A stretch of DNA of 7,575 bases. Origin: Flavobacterium psychrophilum (GTDB lineage: Bacteria; Bacteroidota; Bacteroidia; Flavobacteriales; Flavobacteriaceae). Positions 1 through 6,398 of this stretch are shown here, piece by piece; position 1 is the stretch's first letter, and every line of letters begins with the position of its first letter. The stretch lies in assembly GCA_945907225.1 (NCBI GenBank), contig CAMDSN010000077.1, positions 1 to 7,575 of the forward strand, given 5' to 3'. Position numbers and translations under genes: made by a program. Below the pieces are notes generated by a model. That model was not told the DNA's origin. It made no database searches and saw only the letters and a list, made by a program, of their open reading frames with translations.

Positions 1-419
1 TGAGCTCCGATACTTTGTTTAATTTCAACTGCGTTTTTCTGTTCGAGCAGTAAAGCAGTTTCTTTTTCTCTACTCCCCGTGTTTTGTATTATAACATCTT
101 GTAACTGATAGCTTCCAGAACCTAGAGTTTTATTAATATTTAGGACCTCCCCGGCCTTAATAGTTATTTTTTCTTCAATAGTCTCATAGCCTACAAAACT
201 AAATTGTATTGTATAACTTCCTTCCTCAACGCTAATACTATAGTTTCCTAATTCATTAGTTGTTGCGCTTATCTTTGTATTTTTAATAAGAATATTCGCA
301 AATGGTAAGGCTTCATTGTTTAAATCTTTATCTGTAAGTGTGCCTGAAATAGTCCCTTTAGTTTGAGAAATACCAATTATAGAAAAAAGAAAAAATGTTA
401 TAACTAGTCTAAAATTCAT
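1..419 (-). CDS. TonB-dependent outer-membrane receptor, N-terminal part (runs off left edge)
   Basis: This is the first 139 codons of a longer minus-strand gene, starting at ATG (419-417) and open to the window edge. I translated it by hand. Residues 1-19 form a signal peptide: a short N-terminus with one Arg, then a hydrophobic core and a likely cleavage after ISQ. Residues about 21-105 look like a CarboxypepD_reg-like beta-sandwich domain, with the hallmarks GTISGTLTD, PFANILIKNT, TNELGNYSISV and FSFVGYET. The segment from about 107 onward (LQDVIIQ, EKKETALLLEQKNAVEIKQS-like) matches the linker leading into a TonB plug domain. The family forms outer-membrane beta-barrels that import bulky substrates using TonB/ExbBD energy. 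The barrel lies outside the window, so the substrate cannot be inferred. It is divergent from the two-component pair, which might regulate it. A plain surface protein carrying only the regulatory-like domain is the main alternative. Confidence 0.85.
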   Translation of the reverse strand, partial: MNFRLVITFFLFSIIGISQTKGTISGTLTDKDLNNEALPFANILIKNTKISATTNELGNYSISVEEGSYTIQFSFVGYETIEEKITIKAGEVLNINKTLGSGSYQLQDVIIQNTGSREKETALLLEQKNAVEIKQSIGA

Positions 420-436
420 TGTTTTTTATTTTGCCA

Positions 437-453
437 CAAAGAAACCAACACTA
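437..453 (-). promoter_or_regulatory. Candidate promoter region of the TonB-dependent receptor gene
   Basis: Read on the minus strand, two overlapping elements resemble the Bacteroidota -7 box TAnnTTTG, each matching 5 of 6 fixed positions: TAGTGTTG (453-446) and TTTCTTTG (444-437). Either would give a short leader of about 10-20 bases before the ATG at 419. I see no matching TTTG -33 box at the right distance, so this is a weak call. Confidence 0.25.
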
Positions 454-463
454 CATCATTAAT

Positions 464-534
464 TTGTTATTTTAGTATTAACATATTGTTGATTAAATAT
501 TACCAAATTGTTAACAGGTTAAATTATAGTTAAC
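464..534. promoter_or_regulatory. Cluster of GTTAA/GTTAAC motifs, possible regulator-binding region
   Basis: The spacer between the receptor and the response regulator holds GTTAAC at 510-515 and 529-534, GTTAA at 518-522, TTAAC at 478-482, and related TTGTTA (464-469) and TTGTTG (486-491). The GTTAA copies at 518 and 529 are 11 bases apart, which is the repeat spacing typical of OmpR/PhoB-family binding sites. The adjacent gene encodes such a regulator, so autoregulation or control of the divergent receptor is a reasonable inference. AT-rich sequence makes such words fairly common, so this remains a hypothesis. Confidence 0.3.
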
Positions 535-564
535 TCCCAATTCATTTATAGAATCAGTTTGTTT

Positions 565-573
565 TATCTTTAC
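565..573 (+). promoter_or_regulatory. Candidate -7 element for the two-component operon
   Basis: TATCTTTAC matches the Bacteroidota -7 consensus TAnnTTTG at 5 of 6 fixed positions and lies about 32 bases before the ATG, giving a leader of roughly 25 bases. The TTTG at 558-561 is too close to serve as the -33 box, and nothing at the expected spacing matches well. Confidence 0.4.
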
Positions 574-604
574 ATTTACAATCGCCAAAATAATTGAGCC
601 AATC

Positions 605-1288
605 ATGAAAAAAAAAGAAATTAAGATATTATTAGTTGACGATGAATTAGATATCCTAGAGATTGTTGGTTATAATCTCTCTCAAGAAGGGTATCAAATT
701 ATTACTGCAACTAATGGTAAAGAAGCCATAGCAAAAGCGAAAAAAGAGATTCCTCAGTTAATTATAATGGATGTGATGATGCCAGAGATGGATGGCATGG
801 AAGCATGTGAAAAAATTAGGGATATGCCTGAATTGAGTAATGTTATAATTACTTTTTTAACGGCAAGAAGTGAAGATTATTCTCAAGTAGTTGGTTTTGA
901 TGCGGGTGCAGATGATTATATTACAAAACCTATAAAACCAAAATTACTTGTTAGTAAAGTAAAAGCGTTATTGAGACGTCTCAAGAGTAATGATATTAGT
1001 GCTGAAACACTAAATGTTGGTGGGATAGAAATAAATAGAGAAGAATATAAAATTATTAAAAACAACAAAGAAATCGTTCTTCCAAGAAAAGAATTCGAAT
1101 TATTTTATCTCCTTGCATCTAAACCCGGGAAAGTTTTTAAAAGAGAAGAAATTTTAGATAAGGTTTGGGGAACTGAAGTGGTTGTAGGTGGAAGGACTAT
1201 TGATGTTCACATTAGAAAATTACGTGAAAAAATTGACGAAGATATTTTTAAAACCATTAAAGGAGTGGGTTACAAACTAGAAGTATAA
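605..1288 (+). CDS. OmpR/PhoB-family response regulator transcription factor
   Basis: This is a cytoplasmic DNA-binding regulator activated by phosphotransfer, most likely from the kinase encoded directly downstream. The 227 residues are the normal length. Residues about 6-124 are a receiver domain with the acidic pair D12/D13, phospho-acceptor D56 in the IIMDVMMPEMDG context, switch Thr T86 and catalytic K108 followed by Pro. Residues about 135-226 are an OmpR-type winged-helix domain, with the recognisable stretches LPRKEFELFYLLA, VFKREEILDKVWG, RTIDVHIRKLREKI and IKGVGYKLEV. All active-site residues are present, so it should be phosphorylatable. The start ATG is followed by a run of nine A, which is a possible indel-prone site. 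The gene ends one base before the kinase ATG, so the two are co-transcribed. The family level is secure. The specific stimulus is not; it is PhoB-like in sequence style, but phosphate control is not shown here. Confidence 0.95.
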   Translation: MKKKEIKILLVDDELDILEIVGYNLSQEGYQIITATNGKEAIAKAKKEIPQLIIMDVMMPEMDGMEACEKIRDMPELSNVIITFLTARSEDYSQVVGFDAGADDYITKPIKPKLLVSKVKALLRRLKSNDISAETLNVGGIEINREEYKIIKNNKEIVLPRKEFELFYLLASKPGKVFKREEILDKVWGTEVVVGGRTIDVHIRKLREKIDEDIFKTIKGVGYKLEV

Positions 1289-2332
1289 ATGAAAATTAAT
1301 TTTAAGAAAACCTACACTTTCGCATTAATATCTTCTGCATACATAACTGCTTTTTCAACTATCTTTCTTGGGCTTTTATTATGGTTTTTTGATGCTTTTT
1401 CAACTTTAATTACAGTTGTATTTTCATTATCAATTGCTGTTTTTTCTTTTTTTGTTATTCAATATCGTGTGGAGCGATTCATATATAGAAGAGTAAAAAA
1501 AATATATGATGACGTTTCGCTTTTAGAATCTACTAGTTTCAGAAGTCAAGCGGTTACAACTGACATGGAAACTTTAACCAATCAGGTAAAAAAGTTCGCT
1601 ACGGACAAAAAATTAGAAATCGAAACTTTAAAAATACGTGAAGAATATAGACGTGAATTTCTTGGAAATGTTTCTCACGAACTAAAAACACCTTTGTTTA
1701 CCGTTCAAGGCTACTTATCTACTTTAATTGATGGCGCCATTGAGGATAAAAAAGTTCGGAAAAAGTATTTGGAACGTGCCGAAAAAGGCGTCGAAAGACT
1801 TGTTTATATTGTTGAAGATTTGGATTTGATTTCAAAATTAGAATTAGGGGATGTTAACCTAGAGTTGAAAAAGTTTAATATTGTAGCCTTGGTTCAAAGT
1901 GTTTTTGATTTGTTGGAGATGACAGCCGATAAAAAAAATATCATTCTCATGTTTGATCGTAAATACAATAAAGCAATTCATGTTTTTGCAGACCAAAAAA
2001 AAATTCAACAAGTTATATCCAATCTTGTTATGAACTCTATTAAATATGGGAAAAAAAATGGCACAACTGAAGTAACGATAGAGGATTTGGTAGACGAAAA
2101 AATTATTGTCCGAATTCGAGATAATGGAGAGGGTATAGAAAAACAATTTATTCCAAGATTATTTGAACGTTTTTTTAGAGTTGATAAAAGTGGGTCAAGA
2201 AGCGAAGGCGGATCGGGTCTTGGGCTTTCAATAGTAAAACATATTATTGAAGCTCACGGTGAAAAAATTTATGTTGAAAGTGTTTACGGAGAAAGTTCTG
2301 AATTTTCATTCACTCTCGAAAAGTATCAATAA
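1289..2332 (+). CDS. PhoR-like sensor histidine kinase with two TM helices and no periplasmic sensor
   Basis: This is a membrane histidine kinase/phosphatase, 347 residues long, that presumably pairs with the response regulator whose stop codon abuts its ATG. Two hydrophobic helices (about 11-33 and 38-58) are separated by only a few residues, so there is no room for an extracytoplasmic sensor domain. A basic and amphipathic linker (about 59-118) follows, with no clear HAMP or PAS domain. The HisKA domain carries the phospho-acceptor H130 in NVSHELKTPL; the E131-x-x-T134 motif suggests phosphatase activity as well. The HATPase domain has an N box ending at N249, a G1 motif DNGEG (278-282), an F-box-like FERFFRVD and a G2 motif GSGLGL (309-314). 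All catalytic motifs look intact. Its last 27 bases overlap the 3' end of the convergent glycosyltransferase gene. The signal is unknown; sensing within the membrane or through a partner protein is an inference from the topology. Confidence 0.95.
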   Translation: MKINFKKTYTFALISSAYITAFSTIFLGLLLWFFDAFSTLITVVFSLSIAVFSFFVIQYRVERFIYRRVKKIYDDVSLLESTSFRSQAVTTDMETLTNQVKKFATDKKLEIETLKIREEYRREFLGNVSHELKTPLFTVQGYLSTLIDGAIEDKKVRKKYLERAEKGVERLVYIVEDLDLISKLELGDVNLELKKFNIVALVQSVFDLLEMTADKKNIILMFDRKYNKAIHVFADQKKIQQVISNLVMNSIKYGKKNGTTEVTIEDLVDEKIIVRIRDNGEGIEKQFIPRLFERFFRVDKSGSRSEGGSGLGLSIVKHIIEAHGEKIYVESVYGESSEFSFTLEKYQ

Positions 2333-3370
2333 TTGTTTCCAATTATTTTCTTCTTTACTATGTGGTAACCCACAATAAGAATCCACCTCTAACAAATTTT
2401 CAATTTTAAAGTCATCTTGACTAGCATAAGGCAAAAGTTTATTTCTTTTTAATCTTTTTGCGAGATACTCCTGTTCAAATTGGCCAGGTGTTGGTATAAA
2501 AAACGCCTTAGTATCTAACTTTGCTAAATCCATAATAGTCGTATAACCAGAGCGGCATAGCAGCATTTTACTTTCATTTATTGCACTTTCAATTTCCAAT
2601 GTGGTCATAAAATTATAAAAGGTAACTTGTTCTTGTTCTACAATTTTTTGTTCTGATTCAATTAGGCCAGAAATGAAAAGAATCTTTCCAGAATAACCGC
2701 AAATTTGTTTTTTTAATTTGTCTTCTAAAATGGTACGCTGCGGTTCCGGCCCCGATAATAAGATGGTTAGATCATATTTAATTGGAACTTCTTTTTTTTC
2801 TAAGCGGCTTAATGGGCCAATATATTTTAGATTTAAAGTAGAATTTTTTAAATGACCTAGTTTTCCTGATAAATTTGGAGAATTAAAAACATCTGGAATC
2901 CAACATTCAGTAAATTTTCTTATAAAATATTGATGTAGTTTACTGGATATCCATGTTGTTTTGCCTGACAGAACATTTAATTGATGTGTAATAAATACAC
3001 TAGGAACTTTTTTACTGTAAACCCCCAATCTGTTATCAGAAATAATCCCTTCAATTTTATATTCTGCTATCCATCCTTGAATAATTTTTTTTTCAGTAAA
3101 TATGGCCTCAAGTAATTTTGGACTATTTTTTATTATTTTCCATTTGAAATTAGCTCCTTTTTTTGCATACTCAATATTATAAGACGGTAATTCTAATATT
3201 TTTAAATCAGGAAATTCTTTTTTTAATAATTCTAGTGCCTTTCCATCGGAAGCGATTATTGGATTAAATCCGTTTTTAATTAATTGATTAATAATAGGAA
3301 TACACCTTGTAGCGTGTCCCAAACCCCAGTTTAACGGGGCAACAAGAATGGTTTTTGTTGTTTTTTTCAA
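2306..3370 (-). CDS. MurG/GT28-like glycosyltransferase (GT-B fold)
   Basis: This is a 354-residue protein that probably transfers a sugar from a nucleotide-sugar donor to a lipid or cell-envelope acceptor. The N-terminal half begins with a Rossmann strand (ILVAPLNWGLGHATR, 8-22), where the Gly-x-Gly-His-x-x-Arg pattern recalls the acceptor-side loop of MurG/GT28 enzymes. The C-terminal half has a GT28_C-like donor site at about 272-306: CRSGYTTIMDL, then a PTPGQFEQE stretch ending near Gln/Glu residues that contact the nucleotide sugar in relatives. It has no membrane helices and is likely cytoplasmic or membrane-associated. The start must be TTG (3370-3368): an in-frame TAA lies four codons upstream and the first internal Met is residue 255. 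The 3' end overlaps the convergent kinase gene by 27 bases. It is not MurG itself, since the sequence is only distantly similar. Donor and acceptor are unknown. Confidence 0.82.
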   Translation of the reverse strand: MKKTTKTILVAPLNWGLGHATRCIPIINQLIKNGFNPIIASDGKALELLKKEFPDLKILELPSYNIEYAKKGANFKWKIIKNSPKLLEAIFTEKKIIQGWIAEYKIEGIISDNRLGVYSKKVPSVFITHQLNVLSGKTTWISSKLHQYFIRKFTECWIPDVFNSPNLSGKLGHLKNSTLNLKYIGPLSRLEKKEVPIKYDLTILLSGPEPQRTILEDKLKKQICGYSGKILFISGLIESEQKIVEQEQVTFYNFMTTLEIESAINESKMLLCRSGYTTIMDLAKLDTKAFFIPTPGQFEQEYLAKRLKRNKLLPYASQDDFKIENLLEVDSYCGLPHSKEENNWKQLLILFESE

Positions 3371-3388
3371 GTTGTTAAATTACACTAT

Positions 3389-3404
3389 TACTTTTGCAAA
3401 GTAA
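3389..3404. promoter_or_regulatory. Palindromic -7-like element between divergent genes
   Basis: TACTTTTG (3389-3396, plus) is a perfect TAnnTTTG -7 match upstream of trmB. It lies within the inverted repeat TACTTT-TGC-AAAGTA (3389-3403). The complementary strand reads TTACTTTG (3404-3397), a 5-of-6 match that would serve the minus-strand glycosyltransferase with a leader of about 20 bases. No well-spaced TTTG -33 box is seen for either direction; the plus-strand TTG at 3372-3374 is only 14 bases away. A shared divergent promoter is an inference. Confidence 0.45.
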
Positions 3405-3455
3405 AATGATTTTAAATAGTTTATATTTTCTTAATTTTACCAAAAAGTTAATTTT

Positions 3456-4130
3456 GTGGGGAGTAAGAATAAATTAAAACGTTTCAAAGATAACGATAAC
3501 TTCGAGAATGTTTTTCAGCCTACTAGAGACGAAGTAATTGGTAGTTTTTTTAGTTTAAAAGGCAAATGGAATTCAGATTTCTTTAAAAATAATAATCCAA
3601 TAATTATAGAATTGGGTTGCGGAAAGGGCGAATATTGTATTGGCCTTGCAGCACGTTACCCAGAAAAAAATTTTGTTGGAATAGATATTAAAGGAGCTAG
3701 GTTTTGGCGTGGGGCCAAAACAGCTACTGAAACTGGTTTGATAAATGTTGCTTTTGTTCGCACACAAATCGAGTTAATTCATCATGTTTTTGCAGAAAAC
3801 GAAGTAGATGAAATATGGATTACTTTCCCTGATCCACAAATTAAATACAAACGCACCAAACATCGAATGACTAATTCTGATTTTTTAAGCTTGTATAAAA
3901 AGATTCTAAAGCAAGATGGGTTGGTTAATCTTAAGACAGACAGCGAATTTATGCATGGATATACTTTGGGGGTTTTGCATGGAGAAGGTCATGAAGTTGT
4001 ATATGCAAATCATAATATTTATAAAAATGAAGGCGCACCAGAAGTGGTAACCGCAATTCAAACTTTTTATGAAAATCAGTATTTAGAGATCAATAAAGCA
4101 ATCACATACGTTTGTTTTAAAATCAGATAG
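3456..4130 (+). CDS. trmB: tRNA (guanine-N7-)-methyltransferase TrmB
   Basis: TrmB uses S-adenosylmethionine to make m7G at position 46 of the tRNA variable loop. The 224 residues form a Rossmann methyltransferase: SAM motif I IELGCGKGEY (51-60), the acidic loop FVGIDIKGAR (73-82), and the TrmB signature WITFPDPQIK (121-130) followed by basic residues for tRNA contact. The C-terminal TxFYE-type motif is at about 203-206. The N-terminus GSKNKLKRF is typical of Bacteroidota TrmB. The start is GTG (3456-3458): an in-frame TAA lies at 3432-3434, no ATG falls between, and the first internal Met is residue 138. The gene abuts the downstream LysE-family gene with no gap, so it heads a three-gene operon of otherwise unrelated functions. 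Family assignment is secure. Confidence 0.96.
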   Translation: MGSKNKLKRFKDNDNFENVFQPTRDEVIGSFFSLKGKWNSDFFKNNNPIIIELGCGKGEYCIGLAARYPEKNFVGIDIKGARFWRGAKTATETGLINVAFVRTQIELIHHVFAENEVDEIWITFPDPQIKYKRTKHRMTNSDFLSLYKKILKQDGLVNLKTDSEFMHGYTLGVLHGEGHEVVYANHNIYKNEGAPEVVTAIQTFYENQYLEINKAITYVCFKIR

Positions 4131-4757
4131 ATGAATCTTTTTCTCTCGCCATTATTAGGATTTAGCATTGCTTTTATTTCAGTTGTTCCACCTGGATTAA
4201 TTAATATGACTGCCGCAAAAATAAGTACCCAAGAAGGGAAGGGTATGGCACTTAGTTTTGCAATTGGGGCTTCAGCAATAATTTTTATTCAGACATTTAT
4301 TGCCATTTTATTCTCTCGATTAATTACTAATAATGTGCAATTTGTTTCAATTCTTCAAGAAATTGGAATTTTTGTATTTTTAGTGCTTAGTTGTTATTTT
4401 TTTTATTTTGCCAAAAAGCCAAAAAAAATTAAAGCAAGTCCCAAAGTAAAAGGAAAATCCAATCGGTTTTTTTTAGGGGTATTTTTGTCTGCCTTAAATA
4501 TTTTGCCAATTCCGTTTTATGTTTTTTTGAGTATGAGTTTAGCGGCTTCAGGCTATTTAGATTTTGATAAGATCTCTATTTTTACCTTTGTTGTGGGTGT
4601 TGTTTGTGGTTCATTTGCAGTTTTTTATTTGTATATAGTTGCGTTTAAAAAAATAGAAAGGAGAGCCGACTTTATATTAAGAAACATTAATAACATTATA
4701 GGTTCGGTTACTGCTTTAATGGCGCTTATTACGCTAATTAAATTGATATATAAATAA
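4131..4757 (+). CDS. LysE-family amino-acid/metabolite exporter
   Basis: This is an inner-membrane protein of 208 residues, the usual LysE/RhtB length. About six hydrophobic helices can be seen, near 5-25, 40-62, 75-94, 115-138, 149-172 and 187-206. The family's conserved N-terminal Pro-Gly signature appears as VVPPGLINM (18-26), close to the Gly-Pro-x-x motif of LysE. A Lys-rich cytoplasmic loop (about 95-113) divides the two halves, which is also typical. Relatives export lysine, threonine, homoserine or similar compounds by proton exchange, but the substrate cannot be read from sequence. The ATG follows the trmB stop directly, and the TAA stop overlaps the next gene's ATG by one base (TAATG), so translation is probably coupled with both neighbours. 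Other LysE-superfamily transporters are the main alternative. Confidence 0.85.
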   Translation: MNLFLSPLLGFSIAFISVVPPGLINMTAAKISTQEGKGMALSFAIGASAIIFIQTFIAILFSRLITNNVQFVSILQEIGIFVFLVLSCYFFYFAKKPKKIKASPKVKGKSNRFFLGVFLSALNILPIPFYVFLSMSLAASGYLDFDKISIFTFVVGVVCGSFAVFYLYIVAFKKIERRADFILRNINNIIGSVTALMALITLIKLIYK

Positions 4758-5077
4758 TGGAGGCTAATTTTTTTGAGCGTGTACATGCCATTGCTAGGCA
4801 AATACCCATAGGGAAAGTCACTACTTATGGAGCAATCGCAAAAGTACTTGGATCTAGCGGTTCAGCACGAATGGTGGGTTGGGCGATGAATGCCTCTCAC
4901 AACAAATTAGATATACCAGCTCATCGCGTTGTCAATAGAAATGGTTTACTTTCGGGGAAACATCATTTTAAAGGCACCAATCTAATGCAACAATTATTGG
5001 AAAATGAAGGTGTTGTTGTAATGAATAATCAAATTCAAGATTTTGACAAACACTTTTGGGAACCAAAGTATAAATGA
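4757..5077 (+). CDS. Alkyltransferase-like (ATL) DNA-binding protein, MGMT family without the reactive Cys
   Basis: The protein has 106 residues and consists only of the MGMT/Ogt C-terminal DNA-binding domain. Visible features are PIGKVTTYGAIAK (17-29, with Tyr24 in the position used for base flipping), SARMVGWAM (36-44, Arg38 as the likely intercalating finger), and the active-site loop IPAHRVV (53-59). In true O6-alkylguanine transferases this loop reads PCHR; here Ala55 replaces the Cys, so alkyl transfer should not occur. The protein has no Cys at all. Known ATL proteins bind O6-alkylguanine and flag it for nucleotide excision repair, and that role is inferred here. Its ATG overlaps the upstream stop codon, making it the last gene of the trmB-lysE operon. 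The family call is firm; the pathway is by analogy. Confidence 0.9.
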   Translation: MEANFFERVHAIARQIPIGKVTTYGAIAKVLGSSGSARMVGWAMNASHNKLDIPAHRVVNRNGLLSGKHHFKGTNLMQQLLENEGVVVMNNQIQDFDKHFWEPKYK

Positions 5078-5146
5078 CCTTACTTTAATATAAAATGGGC
5101 GTGTCTAATCAATCTGATTCCTCTAATATTTTAAATTTATTAACTA

Positions 5147-5175
5147 TTGTTTCATTAATTTTCATACTACCTTTG
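5147..5175 (+). promoter_or_regulatory. Bacteroidota-type promoter of the mrp operon
   Basis: TACCTTTG (5168-5175) is a perfect match to the -7 consensus TAnnTTTG. Eighteen bases upstream lies ATTG (5146-5149), close to the -33 consensus TTTG, at about the expected spacing. A transcription start near 5181-5184 would give a leader of about 60 bases before the mrp ATG. This is the best promoter in the window. Confidence 0.65.
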
Positions 5176-5242
5176 CAGTGTATATTTTGTATAAAAAAGT
5201 AAATCAATTTATATAGTATAATTTTGAATTTTAAAAATAAGA

Positions 5243-6397
5243 ATGAAATTAGATAGAAAAGAAATTCTTACTGCATTAGAAACAATTACTGTAGCAGGTG
5301 AAGGGATGAATATGGTTGAAAGTGGGGCGGTAAAAAACGTAATTACCTTTGGCAATGAAGTTGTAGTTGATTTAGTTATTTCCACGCCAGCTATGCATAT
5401 TAAGAAACGTGCGGAGGAAGATATTAAAAAGTTGATCCATCAAAATTTTTCAGCGGATATAATTGTTAATGTAAATATTAAGGTAGAGTCAAATACCAAG
5501 GAATCTGTTGGTGGAGGATTGTCAAATCCAATTAAAGGGAAACAAATTCAAGGAATAAGTAATATTATAGCTGTCGCATCAGGAAAAGGGGGTGTTGGAA
5601 AATCAACAATAACCGCAAATCTTGCTGTTACATTAGCTAAAATGGGCTTTAAAGTTGGCGTTTTAGATGCTGATATTTATGGACCAAGTATGCCAATTAT
5701 GTTTGATGTTGAGAGTGAAAAACCAATTTCCGTTGAGGTTAATGGTAAGTCCAAAATGAAACCTGTTGAAAGTTATGAAGTTAAAATACTTTCTATCGGA
5801 TTTTTCACTGCTCCAAGTCAAGCAGTTATTTGGAGGGGCCCAATGGCTTCAAAGGCCTTAAATCAAATGATATTTGATGCCGACTGGGGCGAATTAGATT
5901 TTATGCTTATAGATTTACCACCTGGCACTGGAGATATCCATTTGTCTATCATGCAATCACTACCAATAACAGGCGCCGTTGTTGTAAGTACGCCGCAAGC
6001 CGTTGCTTTAGCCGATGCAAAAAAAGGAGTTTCTATGTTTTTATCAGATAGTATTAGGGTCCCAGTTATAGGTATTATAGAGAATATGGCTTTTTTCACA
6101 CCTGAAGAATTGCCAAATAATAAATATTATATATTTGGTGCTGGAGGCGCAAAAAATCTTGCAGAAGATTTAAATGTCCCATTTTTAGGAGAAGTGCCAT
6201 TAGTTCAAAGCATACGTGAAGCTGGAGATTATGGGCGGCCTGCAGCTTTACAAACGTCTTCGGTTATTGAAAAAGTTTTTGAAGAAATAACTAGAAATGT
6301 TGTACGAGAAACCGTAAATAGGAATGAAAGTTTACCGCCAACTGAAGCAATAAAAATTACAACTATGGCTGGATGTTCCGCTGTTAAAGGAAAATAA
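5243..6397 (+). CDS. mrp: Mrp/ApbC-family P-loop ATPase, Fe-S cluster carrier
   Basis: This is a cytoplasmic ATPase of the Mrp/NBP35 family that binds and transfers Fe-S clusters to apo-proteins, 384 residues long. Residues about 4-82 are an N-terminal MIP18/DUF59-type domain. The deviant Walker A motif SGKGGVGKS lies at 113-121 with the signature Lys115 typical of MinD-like dimeric ATPases. The DADIYGPS motif (142-149) and the switch II motif DLPPGTGD (224-231) are intact. After ENM (280-282), where most Mrp proteins have a CxxC that binds the cluster, this sequence reads AFFTPEELPNNKYY and has none. The only Cys in the protein is C378, six residues before the end (MAGCSAV). From memory, the CxxC loss is shared by other Bacteroidota Mrp proteins. 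The gene has its own promoter and is followed after one base by the Nfu gene, which suggests a joint Fe-S role. Confidence 0.93.
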   Translation: MKLDRKEILTALETITVAGEGMNMVESGAVKNVITFGNEVVVDLVISTPAMHIKKRAEEDIKKLIHQNFSADIIVNVNIKVESNTKESVGGGLSNPIKGKQIQGISNIIAVASGKGGVGKSTITANLAVTLAKMGFKVGVLDADIYGPSMPIMFDVESEKPISVEVNGKSKMKPVESYEVKILSIGFFTAPSQAVIWRGPMASKALNQMIFDADWGELDFMLIDLPPGTGDIHLSIMQSLPITGAVVVSTPQAVALADAKKGVSMFLSDSIRVPVIGIIENMAFFTPEELPNNKYYIFGAGGAKNLAEDLNVPFLGEVPLVQSIREAGDYGRPAALQTSSVIEKVFEEITRNVVRETVNRNESLPPTEAIKITTMAGCSAVKGK

Positions 6398-6398
6398 A

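Noticed and set aside
558..561. TTTG before the candidate -7 box of the response regulator, considered as a -33 element
   Set aside because: It lies only three bases from the -7 box, whereas about 18-21 bases are expected.
1859..2146. Minus-strand open frame inside the sensor kinase gene
   Set aside because: It lies wholly within the conserved kinase coding sequence, its product has no recognisable domain, and it looks like an antisense shadow.
3406..3477. 23-codon ORF (ATG 3406 to TAA 3475-3477) overlapping the trmB start in another frame
   Set aside because: It is short, has no family resemblance, and is a length expected by chance. A leader-peptide role cannot be supported from sequence alone.
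5108..5120. AATCA-ATC-TGATT hairpin after the alkyltransferase-like gene
   Set aside because: It has a five-base AT-rich stem with a three-base loop and no T tract directly after it. It is expected by chance in this composition.
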